Source: Arthrobacter sp. Hiyo8
GTDB taxonomy: Bacteria; Actinomycetota; Actinomycetes; Actinomycetales; Micrococcaceae
Direction: 5' to 3'
NCBI GenBank assembly: GCA_001549895.1
Contig: AP014719.1
Location: forward strand, 2,728,001 to 2,792,000
DNA: 64,000 nt
The position numbers and the translations under genes are program-made. Positions 36,821-45,004 of this stretch are shown here, in pieces; positions within the stretch are counted from its first letter, which is position 1; every line of letters begins with the position of its first letter. Under the pieces are notes generated by a model that was given only the letters and a program-made list of their open reading frames with translations, did no database searches and was not told where the DNA came from.

Positions 36821-37632
36821 TCATTTGCTGAGGATGGTGTCCAACGCAACGCTGACGGCGCTGAGATGGTCGGCCATGGCGGCTTCGGCGGCTGGGGAGT
36901 CGCCGGCTTCAATGGCTTCGACGATGCGGAGGTGTTCATCGTCTGAAACATGCTGGCGGTCGGCCACCATGTTCAAGGTTTCGGATTGATGGGCTAGGGC
37001 TTCGCGGATGTCTGCGACAACGCTTTCGAAGACCTTGTTGCCGCTTGCGCGGGCGATGGCAGAATGGAAACTGGCGTCGAGGCTGACCCAGGTCTCAGGG
37101 TCGGTCTCGGCTGCCATTGAATCGACAATTTCCTTGAGGTGCTCAAGTTCTTCCGGGCTGCGGCGTTTCGCAGCCAGGCCGGCTGCCGGTACTTCGATAT
37201 GGGGGCGGGCCTCGTTGAGGTCCCGTGCCGAGTACTGGCCGAGTGTGAGGTCGTTGGCCACCCTGTCCGCGACGACGAACGTGCCTCTGCGGTCTTGGTG
37301 ACCGTCAGTCCCAGCGCAGTGCAGGAGCGGAGCGCCTCACGGATGACCGAGCGGCTCACCCCGTATTGCGTTGCCAGGGTGGCTTCGGAGCTGAGTTTGG
37401 CCCCACTTGCACGGCTCCGTTTTCAATGTCCTGGCGGATGGCGCTGAACACAGCTTCCGCTGCACTGAAGCGGGCGAGGGGCCGGGGGCTGGCTGGCTGG
37501 CCCCTTGGGCTCCTTGGGCCGGCCGGGGACGGCGCCGCTTGTGGCGGTGCGCTGGCCAGCTGCAGCTTTCTGGCTGACGGCTGGCTGTCCAGTGGCGGCC
37601 TGTCCGGCTGTCCGGCTGTCTGACAGGTTCAC
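36821..37632 (-). CDS. FadR-type GntR regulator of asparagine use (frame breaks)
   Basis: A GntR regulator reassembled from three frames. A low-complexity N-terminus from GTG 37632 (NLSDSRTAGQAATGQPAV) is followed by the winged helix in other frames: AVFSAIRQDIENGAVQVGAK, LSSEATLATQYGVSRSVIRE, then ALRSCTALGLTVTKT. The FCD domain reads SLDASFHSAIARASGNKVFE and DDEHLRIVEAIEAGDSPAAE. Breaks lie near 37480, 37400 and 37290. It heads the asparaginase-aspartase-permease cluster on the same strand and is probably its local regulator; the exact start is unsure. Confidence 0.75.
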
Positions 37633-37690
37633 TCTACGAATATGGCACGGGTCACAGGGCGGTGTCAATGTTGGGAGCATAATTACTCCC

Positions 37691-38306
37691 ATGGCCAACC
37701 GTCCGCGCGGGGGATGGGATTCAACGACACAGACAGCACCGCCCATCACAGTGGAGGTGCCGGTCCTCGGTGTCGGGGCAGGGCCTGCGGACTATGAGGA
37801 GTTGTCGCGGTACGTGTTTGCCTTGCGCAGGCAGCGGGGATTGCACATGACGCTATTGCACTTGGGCGTCCTGGATGACTTCTGCCGGGACGTGGCTGAT
37901 TGGACCAAAGGCAACACCCGCGCCGATTCGGCCATGCTCAGGACCGTCGCGTGGCTTGAGGCACTGCCGTACTGGAGGCCTTCTCCGGCAGCGCCGAAAG
38001 CCTGATCGTCCTGGGCAGCGGCGGAGTGTGCGGACTGGAAGTAGATGTGCCCGCCTCGGTGCATGACTTTCAGGTCTCCCTTGTACACGCGCTTCATGAA
38101 CTCCTGGATGAACTGCTTGTCGACAACATCGACGACTTCATCCTCAGCTCCCCTGCCCTTGGATTCCGCTCGCCTCGATGGGTACCCATGTGGCTGTGGG
38201 CAGGCCATTGCACAGGGGCCGCGGACCGTGGGAGATTGGCCAGGTGGGAGTTGACTTCGGCGAATCGCGGATCAGGAACCGCCAGCATTTCCCTCAATTG
38301 CCGTAG
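37691..38306 (+). CDS. 2H phosphoesterase / 2'-5' RNA ligase-like protein (two frame breaks)
   Basis: A protein of about 205 residues. The first catalytic motif is in RQRGLHMTLLHLGVLDDF (HxT type). After a break near 37980, the frame reads EAFSGSAESLIVLGSGGVCG and VDVPASVHDFQVSLVHAL. A missing C near 38192 then gives RWVPHVAVGRPLHRGRG, with the second motif (HVAVGR) and the end FPQLP at 38304-38306. Two HxT-like motifs in this spacing define the 2H superfamily (LigT, CPDase). The substrate may be an RNA cyclic or 2'-5' bond. The last 13 bp overlap the 3' end of the yoeB toxin gene on the other strand. Confidence 0.65.
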
Positions 38307-38566
38307 TGGTACCTGTAAGCGGCGATAAGCACTTCGACGCCATCGTCAGTTTCGACGAACTTGTACACCAGGCGATGTTCGTCCGTGATGCGCCGTGACC
38401 AATACCCGTGGAAACCATGTTTCAGGGGTTCAGGCTTGCCGATGCCCTCATTGCCGTGCCGGGCTATGTCCTGTAGCAACCCGTTGATTCTCTTTAGCGT
38501 CTTGCGATCTTGGGATTGCCACCAAACGTAGTCGTCCCACGCCGCTGAGGACCAGATCAGCCTCAT
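38294..38566 (-). CDS. yoeB: YoeB/Txe-family toxin (ribosome-dependent RNase)
   Basis: A 90-residue toxin of the RelE/YoeB fold: MRLIWSSAAWDDYVWWQSQD, KTLKRINGLLQDIARHGNEG, IGKPEPLKHGFHGYWSRRIT and DEHRLVYKF. The GKPEPLK, WSRRI, HRLVY and C-terminal YRYHYGN segments are all hallmarks of YoeB, which cuts mRNA on the ribosome. Catalytic residues (Glu in KPEPL, Arg in SRR, His and Tyr at the end) are in place, so the toxin should be active. It overlaps the antitoxin gene by four bases. Confidence 0.93.
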   Translation of the reverse strand: MRLIWSSAAWDDYVWWQSQDRKTLKRINGLLQDIARHGNEGIGKPEPLKHGFHGYWSRRITDEHRLVYKFVETDDGVEVLIAAYRYHYGN

Positions 38567-38814
38567 TCAACGATATCCCGGGTCACGCCTCGGCCAGCTT
38601 CCAGTTCCTCGATGGACGATAGGATCCTTTGCGCGTTGGCTGGACTGCGCAGTAAGTAAGCGGTCTCACGGAGGGACTCGTAGTCATCACGCGAAACCAT
38701 GACGACGTCTTCCTTGCCTGGCCGGGTAATGATTACTTCTTCGCGGTCATTCGTGACGGCGTCGAGAGTTTCCTTGTAGTGGGCTCGAGATTCCGAGTAG
38801 CTGAGTGTGCGCAT
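38563..38814 (-). CDS. yefM: YefM/Phd-family antitoxin
   Basis: An 83-residue antitoxin: MRTLSYSESRAHYKETLDAV, TNDREEVIITRPGKEDVVMV and SRDDYESLRETAYLLRSPAN match YefM. The N-terminal half is the Phd/YefM DNA-binding fold and the C-terminal helix covers YoeB. The start at 38814 follows GGGAG; an upstream ATG (38856) would add a poorly conserved leader. The region before it contains TGTACAATATTCTGTACG-like dyads (38831-38850: GCGTACA, TTGTACG) suitable for autorepression. Confidence 0.92.
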   Translation of the reverse strand: MRTLSYSESRAHYKETLDAVTNDREEVIITRPGKEDVVMVSRDDYESLRETAYLLRSPANAQRILSSIEELEAGRGVTRDIVE

Positions 38815-38881
38815 GGTGATCTCCCTGAGTTGCGTACAGAATATTGTACGCCGCATCTTTGTCGGCGCCCACGGCGGATTC

Positions 38882-39383
38882 TTATCCGTGACTTCTCAGC
38901 CGGATCGTGCGGGCCTGGTGGATGGCGGCCAGGGCAACCGCGCTGGCCGTGAGCCTGAGGGCGTGGACCCTGTACCAGCGCTTCAACAGGGCCTGCGGCG
39001 AGTCTCTTCGAGCGGATAGGGGCCGAAGAACAGCTTGGGGTTGACTGACCGAAGCAGGTACGCCGTAGCTGCTGCCCCCGTGGCGGAGCTGGCTGCGCCC
39101 ACCATCAGCCAAGCCCGATTGTCGGAATGCTTCCACCCGGCGACCAGGGCAGCGACGGCGGCAGGGCACTGAGTGGCGCGACCGGCGCGTAGTAGCGCCC
39201 GGGCTTCCCGCTCCAAAGGGGTTCGGGGGAGTTCGCTGCTCGCTGCCGAGGCCGCGACCCGGTCCGGGATTTTGACGATGGCCTCATAGAGATTGCCGAA
39301 GAACCAGTGTGCGTGGGTGAACTCCGCGACACTCAAGATCCAATCAGCGAACACGTCCCGGCGGTCTGAAGAGGTCTGTCCAT
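38882..39383 (-). CDS. DUF1772-like small membrane protein (frame break)
   Basis: A membrane protein of about 165 residues resembling the DUF1772 (anthrone-oxygenase-like) family. The marker segment is HAHWFFGNLYEAIVKIPDRV; further on are a helix around CPAAVAALVAGW, NRAWLMVGAASSATGAAATA and NPKLFFGPYPLEETRR. After about 39000 the other frame gives QALLKRWYRVHALRLTASAV and ends RTIRLRSHG. A possible ATG start (MDRPLQTAGTCSLIG) lies at 39383 in a third frame, so the N-terminus is doubtful. Function unknown. Confidence 0.6.
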
Positions 39384-39518
39384 GCCCACAATCTACCGCC
39401 GATGCCCCGCGCCGGATGTGCAGTTCACCTACCACACCACCCGCCCGGGTTATATGGTCAGCACCATGGTCTGAGGACTGCGAGGCCAAACAACCGGCTC
39501 TATGGAGGGGAGTAGCCC

Positions 39519-40532
39519 TTGGTCAAGATCCGCATGATTTTGCCCGCGAATGTGCGCCATCGTTCCGGGGAAACATCTACAACGCGAAGCTGGCTGAAGC
39601 CCTCCGGGCCTGGGCACGGAGGTCTCGGTCTGCAAGCTCGACGGCGGCTGGCCTTTGGGGAGTGCAGCAGACCGGAACCGCTTTGCAGCTGCACTTACCG
39701 GAGGGGAACCGGCCATCTACATTGTCGACGGCCTGATTGCCTCGGGTGCACCCACCGAAATCGAGACCGCAACCGCTGCGGGGCGCCGAGTCTGGGTGCT
39801 GCTCCACATGCCCCCTTCCGGGGAGGATCCAGTCGAAACGAGCGCGCTGCGCGCAGCGACGGGTCTTCTCAGTACTGGTTCCCGGACTGCCGAAGCGGCC
39901 AGAACCCTAGGCCTGGGCAACGTGCACTTGGCGATCCCCGGGGTAGATCTCCCATCGAAAGCACGGCCGAGTTCGCGAGACGCTGGGGCGGCACCGCATT
40001 TCATCATGGTGGGCGTGCTGCTACCCAATAAGGACCAGATCCTATTCGTCGACGCGTTGGCACGGATCAAGGACCTGGCGTGGACAGCGGCGCTTGTTGG
40101 CTCCACAAAAGCAGACCCTCGTACGCCGCAGCCGTGCAGGAACGCATCCTCCGGAATGGACTGGAAAAACGGGTGGAAACAACAGGCGAGCTCTCCGGCC
40201 GGCCCTGGAGGACCAGTGGAACCGGGCTGACCTCAGTCTGTTGATCTCACACTCGGAGTCCTTCGGCATGGTGGTCCAGGAGTCCCTGGCGCACGGCATA
40301 CCGGTAGTGGTCCGAAAGGGAACCGGAGCCGTCGGAGCGCTCGGAGCCCACGGTGCCGGTGAAGCCATCGATCTCACCGCGGGAATCGGATTGCTGGAGA
40401 ACATCCTTCGGAGATGGCTGGGCGACGCTGCCCTGCGGAAGCGATGGCAGTCAGCGGCCGAGGCAGCCAGCGGGGAGTTGCCGCGATGGGAAGATACCGC
40501 AAGGGAAGTCCTTCGCGCCGTCGTGGGTCCTA
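39519..40532 (+). CDS. GT4-like glycosyltransferase (several frame breaks)
   Basis: A glycosyltransferase of the GT-B fold rebuilt from several frames. The start is TTG 39519: VKIRMILPANVRHRSGGNIY, then NAKLAEALRALGTEVSVCKL and GWPLGSAADRNRFAAALTGG. The middle has AIYIVDGLIASGAPTEIETA, VWVLLHMP and FIMVGVLLPNKDQILFVDAL. The donor-binding signature is ADLSLLISHSESFGMVVQES followed by LAHGIPVVVRKGTGAVGAL. Breaks fall near 39568, 39610 and 40120-40210. The exact end is unclear (a stop at 40530-40532 in one frame, others read on). The acceptor cannot be told; no polysaccharide cluster surrounds it. Confidence 0.7.
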
Positions 40533-40541
40533 AGCGCTTCC

Positions 40542-41158
40542 CTACAGGTGCTGGATGCCCGCCCTCTGCATGGCGTCCCGGTAGGTTTCGATGTTCTTTG
40601 CCAGGAGTTCCTGCTGCTTGGCCTCGGACAAGGCAAACGCCCGTCCACCGAGCGCGCTTGCCTTGTAGACCTTGATCCCGTGCTGCCGGAGCGGCGAGTG
40701 GTACGTCTTCTCGAACAGTGCCAGGAAAGCGGCGGCCTCCGCGCCGTGAGCGACGACGGCGGAGACTCTCTTGTTGATCTTGAGGAACTGGCGGAACGGA
40801 CGGAGACCGTCGGTCTTCTCCTGTGCGCTCAGTGCCGGCGGCAGTTCGGGGTCGCGGACCCAGGGGTAGCAGTTCCACGGCATGACGTAGCGGACGTCCA
40901 AGTCGGCCGAGTCATAGATCAGCTGCGCACGTCGGGCGGCGTCGTCGTCGTTGAGGTGCGATACGAAACCCGAGGTGGGGCCCGCCCGGGGCTGGTCTGG
41001 AGGGTGACGATCCGGCACTCATCTTCGTCATGCACCGGATCGATGTAAGGCACGGTGGAACCGGGCCGTTTGGCCATCAGTTCGTCGCACAGCTGCGTCA
41101 CGGCAGCAATGTTGGGCTCCTGTAGCAAGGCCCGTTTTTCGTCCCAGTCAATGGTCAC
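40542..41158 (-). CDS. Uracil-DNA-glycosylase-superfamily protein (one frame break)
   Basis: About 205 residues. GTG 41158 starts VTIDWDEKRALLQEPNIAAV; the frame breaks near 40990 in a G/C-rich stretch and resumes with AGPTSGFVSHLNDDDAARRA. The conserved WNCYPWVRDPELPPALSAQE, with an Asn-x-x-Pro-like loop, and the later VSAVVAHGAEAAAFLALFEK and HSPLRQHGIKVYKA recall uracil-DNA glycosylase families. Assignment rests on these segments and is moderate. It is convergent with the glycosyltransferase. Confidence 0.6.
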
Positions 41159-41315
41159 GTTCTCTCCTTCGGCAGCGCGGCGTCCAGAATCGGCGTCCCT
41201 TGCCACTTTACGCCGTCGCTTTACGCGGCGCTCACGCTCCTGCAGAGCCGAGGGACAAAACTGCCCGACGCCGGTCCGAGCGGCGAGCTTCCCGACCCGC
41301 CTTTGGCCCGGTCTT

Positions 41316-41711
41316 CTACTGACCTTTGAGCTTCTGCATGTCGCGCCGGTCCTTCTTGGTGGGCCGTCCCGCGCCGCGATCGCGCTGCGGCAGCCCGAGG
41401 GCGGGCGCGGCGGGACGCTCCGGTGTGTGGTCGGTGAAGCAATGGGACGCTGCTTCGGCCCCTACCCTTTTCGCGATGAGCCTGCGGACCTCAAGGATGC
41501 GCTCGAAGCCGGGCTGCCGTACGCGGATTGTGTCGCCGATAATCACGGACTGTGAAGCCTTGACCGGGTTCCCGTTGATTCGCACATGCCCCGCCCGGCA
41601 AGCGGTTGTGGCAGCGGAACGGGTCTTGTAAGCGCGGATCGCCCAGAGCCAGGCATCAATGCGCACATTGCCGGTTTTTGATGTTTGGGCGGAAGTCGGA
41701 AGGCTAGTCAT
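41316..41711 (-). CDS. S4-domain RNA-binding protein (Hsp15/RqcP-like)
   Basis: A 131-residue protein with an N-terminal S4 domain: VRIDAWLWAIRAYKTRSAAT, TACRAGHVRINGNPVKASQS and VIIGDTIRVRQPGFERILEV. The tail is basic (RGAGRPTKKDRRDMQKLKGQ). This is the architecture of Hsp15 and its relatives, which bind stalled 50S ribosomal subunits and help ribosome-quality control. Its start is next to the aldo/keto reductase end on the same strand. Confidence 0.87.
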   Translation of the reverse strand: MTSLPTSAQTSKTGNVRIDAWLWAIRAYKTRSAATTACRAGHVRINGNPVKASQSVIIGDTIRVRQPGFERILEVRRLIAKRVGAEAASHCFTDHTPERPAAPALGLPQRDRGAGRPTKKDRRDMQKLKGQ

Positions 41712-41765
41712 GATTGCGAACGAGTATAGTCGGCGCGCGAACCGGCGGCTCCAACGCGAAGCCGG

Positions 41766-42797
41766 TTACCGGCGTCGAAGTTCCGCGTATTCAAGGTGGG
41801 GGACAACGGTACCTGCGTCGCGCTCCAGGAAGTTGGTACCGGGCGCCACGATCTCGTCTATGGCATCCAGCACGGCTTCGTTGAGGACAACATCCGCGGC
41901 CTTGAGGTAGTCGACCAGATGGTCCTCCGTGCGCGGACCGATAACCACGCTGCTGACGGCCGGATGGTTCAGGGCAAAGGCGACAGCAAGCTGGATGAGG
42001 GTGAGCCCATGCCGTTCGGCGACACGGCCCAAGGCATCGGCCGCCAGGAGTTTGTTCCTGTTGAAAGGTGCCGAGACGTCGAAGCGCCCGGGAACGGCCG
42101 ACGCGCGGGAGCTTGCGGGCTGGGGACTCCCACGCGGTAGTTCCCGGAGAGCCAGCCGCCGTCGAGCGGTCCATAGCTGAGCACGCCAAGGTTGTACTGC
42201 TGCGTGATTGCAAAGACGTCGCGCTCATTCGCGCGGACCAACAAGGAATAGGGCACCTGATCCACCACTGGCGGTATGAGGTGGTTGGTGGTGGCGATCC
42301 ACTGTGCCTCCACAAGCTGCGACGGCGTGAACACCGACGTTCCGTAGTAGAGAATCTTGCCCTGCCGGATGAGGTCGTTGAGCGCCGTGATGGTTTCCAG
42401 GACGTCGGTGTTGTAGTCCGGACGGTGTGCCTGGTAAAGGTCGATCCTGTCCGTCTGCAAGCGGTTCAGGCTGCCTTCCACGGCCTTCATGATCCAGCGC
42501 CGGGAATTGCCTGCATGCGCGGGATTCGGCCCATTTGTCCGTGGAACTTGGTGGAAAGGAAAACATCATCCCGCCTGCCATGGAGGGCCCGGCCCACAAT
42601 GGCTTCCGCCTCGCCCTGCGAATAGATGTCCGCGGTATCGACGCTGGTGATACCGGCGTCGAGGGCCGAATGGATGATGCGGACGCTTTCCTCGGCGCCC
42701 GTGGGCGCCGAACCTGTCCCAAGGTTGAGGGTTCCCAGGGTAAGGGGCTGATCAGGGCACCCGTGCGTCCCAGGGTTCGAAGCTCGCTGAGGCTCAT
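41766..42797 (-). CDS. Aldo/keto reductase (three or more frame breaks)
   Basis: An NADP-dependent aldo/keto reductase of about 340 residues, split in frames. Part one: MSLSELRTLGRTGALISP to SVDTADIYSQGEAE-like segments. Part two: KAVEGSLNRLQTDRIDLYQA, HRPDYNTDVLETITALNDLI and QGKILYYGTSVFTPSQLVEA. Part three: RVAERHGLTLIQLAVAFALN and HPAVSSVVIGPRTEDHL. Catalytic His is in YQAHRPD. The family and length match YajO/Gpr-like reductases. It is not part of the fucose locus. Substrate unknown. Confidence 0.8.
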
Positions 42798-43041
42798 CTC
42801 CGGCTTCCTCCGTGAAGAATCAAGGCTGTGCAATGGATTGACACGACGCTACACATGTCGTGCCCCGGGACACTCGAAAAACGTACAAATTCTTCGCTTT
42901 TCGTATTGCGGGGTAATGAAACAAGGTATGACGAATTATGAATTGACTTCATTCGACACGCGAATACACAAATATTGCCGTTATCGGCCCGAGTGAATTA
43001 GTAGAAAGGCAGGCACGAAACTACAGAGAAAGGAACCCGCC

Positions 43042-43554
43042 ATGACCCAGGTAACGGTGGATGGAGCCGCTTCGATCAAGCAGGCGTTCGCGCAATTTCC
43101 CTCAGGCGTGGCGGCCTTCAGTGCTATGGTCGGCTTCGCGCCGGAGGCCCTGGTGGCATCGAGCTTCACAGTGGGAGTCTCGCTCGAACCACCGCTGGTC
43201 ATGTTCGCGGTGCAGAACTCTTCCACCACGTGGCCCAAGCTCCGGCGCGCCCCGCGACTGGGTGTTTCCATCTTGGCCCAGGGCCAGGAAGCCGTGTGCC
43301 TGCAGCTCTCCTCGCGGACCCAGGACCGATTCGCTGGCCTGGCGACCTCAACGAGCGACGCCGGGGCGGTGTTGATCGACGGCGCAGCGCTGGTGCTTGA
43401 ATGCGAAGTGGTCTCAGAAACCCCGGCGGGTGACCACGCGATCGTCGTCCTCGAAGTGAAGTCCGTGGAGATCAACCACGACGCCGAGCCCCTCATCTAC
43501 CACGGGCCGGGTTCCGGCAATTGGCCGCGTGAGCTTGGTCGTGGCCCCAACTGA
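43042..43554 (+). CDS. Flavin reductase family protein
   Basis: A 170-residue flavin-reductase-like (FMN-binding split barrel) protein: IKQAFAQFPSGVAAFSAMVG, ALVASSFTVGVSLEPPLVMF, AVQNSSTTWPKLRRAPRLGV and SILAQGQEAVCLQLSSRTQD. VASSFT and the downstream FAVQNSSTTWP loop are hallmarks of the family, which supply reduced flavin to monooxygenases. No monooxygenase partner is adjacent. GGAAAGGAACC-type purines precede ATG 43042. The stop codon lies inside the left arm of the hairpin repeat at 43546-43611. Confidence 0.88.
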   Translation: MTQVTVDGAASIKQAFAQFPSGVAAFSAMVGFAPEALVASSFTVGVSLEPPLVMFAVQNSSTTWPKLRRAPRLGVSILAQGQEAVCLQLSSRTQDRFAGLATSTSDAGAVLIDGAALVLECEVVSETPAGDHAIVVLEVKSVEINHDAEPLIYHGPGSGNWPRELGRGPN

Positions 43555-43611
43555 CTCGCAGTTGTTGTCGTTATGAGCCTCCAAAACGACAACAAATGCT
43601 AGTCAGTTGGG
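43546..43611. repeat. Long near-perfect hairpin (dispersed repeat)
   Basis: Two 27-base arms pair with two mismatches around the 12-base loop ATGAGCCTCCAA. The left arm reads CCCAACTGACTCGCA then GTTGTTGTCGTT, and the right arm AACGACAACAAATGC then TAGTCAGTTGGG. A degenerate copy is at 32426-32480. It lies between convergent genes and contains the flavin reductase stop, so it may act as a two-way terminator. Confidence 0.9.
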
Positions 43612-43686
43612 TCGGCCGGGCACTGAGGATTGGGTCAGGCGGGCACTGCGGGGCGCTAGGCCCGGGGCGGGACCCTGCTGAGGCCG

Positions 43687-44407
43687 TCACACGGCCGGAA
43701 GATACGGGTTTGCCGCCATGTGGTTCTCCCCGGTGTTCGCGGACCGGCGTGCCAGTCCCCGACGATTCCGCCACGTTCCCTTCAACGGGTTCGTCGGAAG
43801 CCGGCGGTTCCGGGTCCGAAGCTGACGCTTCCGCGGCCCGTTCAGCGTCGCGTGCTGCAGCCCGGGCATCGGCCTCGGCGACGGCGGCAGCCCACTGGCT
43901 GTTCAGGACCGGAGGATCCTGCTTTATCGCGACCACAAAAGGATGTTCCTTCGCCTGGGTTGTGGCTGTGGCTGCGATACCGTCCTTGATCTGGGCAGGC
44001 TTGGGCCACGTCCGTGGGTTGACCAGCGACTTCCAAGGGACGTTCCGGACGGCTGACCACGACGCCGACCACAGTAGCTTGGTGGTCCCAGCAAACCCAG
44101 GACGCGGTTCCCGAGGAACGGACGGCCCTGCGCCCAGCAAGCCGTCGTCCGCCGAGGTCGGTTCCTCGGAATCCGACGGCGGGACGGGGGCGCGTCGAGG
44201 CCTTGGTGGCAAGTGCACAACCGGTACGGCATCGCGTTTCGGGAAGATCCCGACCATCGCGAGCAGGATGATCCAAACCAGCTTCGCGACGCCGGCCAGC
44301 ACCAAAGTGACAACCATCAGGAAGCCCAAACCAATGGACATCAACAAAGCCAGCCCGAGCGTTCCAAAAAAAGTCAGATTGAGGCCAAGTGTTGTTGGAT
44401 CCTCCAC
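43687..44407 (-). CDS. Conserved membrane-anchored hypothetical protein (one frame break)
   Basis: About 240 residues. GTG 44407 (VEDPTTLGLNLTFFGT) follows GAGGAGGC and opens with two adjacent membrane helices, GLALLMSIGLGFLMVVTLVL and KLVWIILLAMVGIFPKRDAV. The rest is a cytoplasmic Pro/Ser/Ala-rich tail with one ordered segment, ASWSAVRNVPWKSLVNPRTW. The frame breaks near 43720; the other frame ends MAANPYLPAV. I do not recognise a family with known function. It is convergent with the flavin reductase. Confidence 0.65.
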
Positions 44408-44599
44408 GTAGCCTCCTCGAGCCAGAGTTGTGGGGTGGACGCCGCAACCGAAGGTCTGCGGGCATGTCATCTAGCCTAAGGGCGAAATCTTAAGGAATCA
44501 TCCGCCAAACTCCGGCTCGCCGAGGTTGTTTCGAAGCTGTTATCTGCTGTGACAGAATTTGTTGCCTAGCTCTCACCTTCTCTTCAAGATAGGGCTTCA

Positions 44600-45004
44600 A
44601 TGCCACTCGATCCGGCCCGCCTACGACTAGGCGCTTGCCCCTGTTTGTCCGGAGAGCAGTACACCGAGTGCTGCGGACGCTTCCATCGTGGAGACTCCGA
44701 CGCGCCCACCGCGGAACAGCTCATGCGTTCGCGCTACTCCGCCTTTGTTGTCCTTGACAGCGATTACCTTCTGCGCACGTGGCACCCGGACACCAGGCCT
44801 GCCGCGCTGGACCTGGACCCGGACATTGAATGGCGCAGGCTGGACATCCTGGCCACGTGCCAAGGCGGACCCTTGGACACCGAAGGGACGGTCGAGTTCG
44901 CAGCACATTACCGTTCCGACGGCGAACGCGGAGTCCAGCGCGAAAACAGCCGCTTCCTGCGGATCGACCGGCGCTGGTACTACCTCGACGGCGACGTCGG
45001 CTAG
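44600..45004 (+). CDS. YchJ-family protein with SEC-C zinc motif
   Basis: A 134-residue YchJ-type protein. The N-terminal zinc motif is GACPCLSGEQYTECCGRFHR (CxC...CC), followed by APTAEQLMRSRYSAFVVLDS and DYLLRTWHP, the YchJ core, and a small NTF2-like C-terminus (FAAHYRSDGERGVQRENSRF). Function unknown. The gene meets the acyl-CoA dehydrogenase tail to tail, with a 4-bp overlap. Confidence 0.9.
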   Translation: MPLDPARLRLGACPCLSGEQYTECCGRFHRGDSDAPTAEQLMRSRYSAFVVLDSDYLLRTWHPDTRPAALDLDPDIEWRRLDILATCQGGPLDTEGTVEFAAHYRSDGERGVQRENSRFLRIDRRWYYLDGDVG

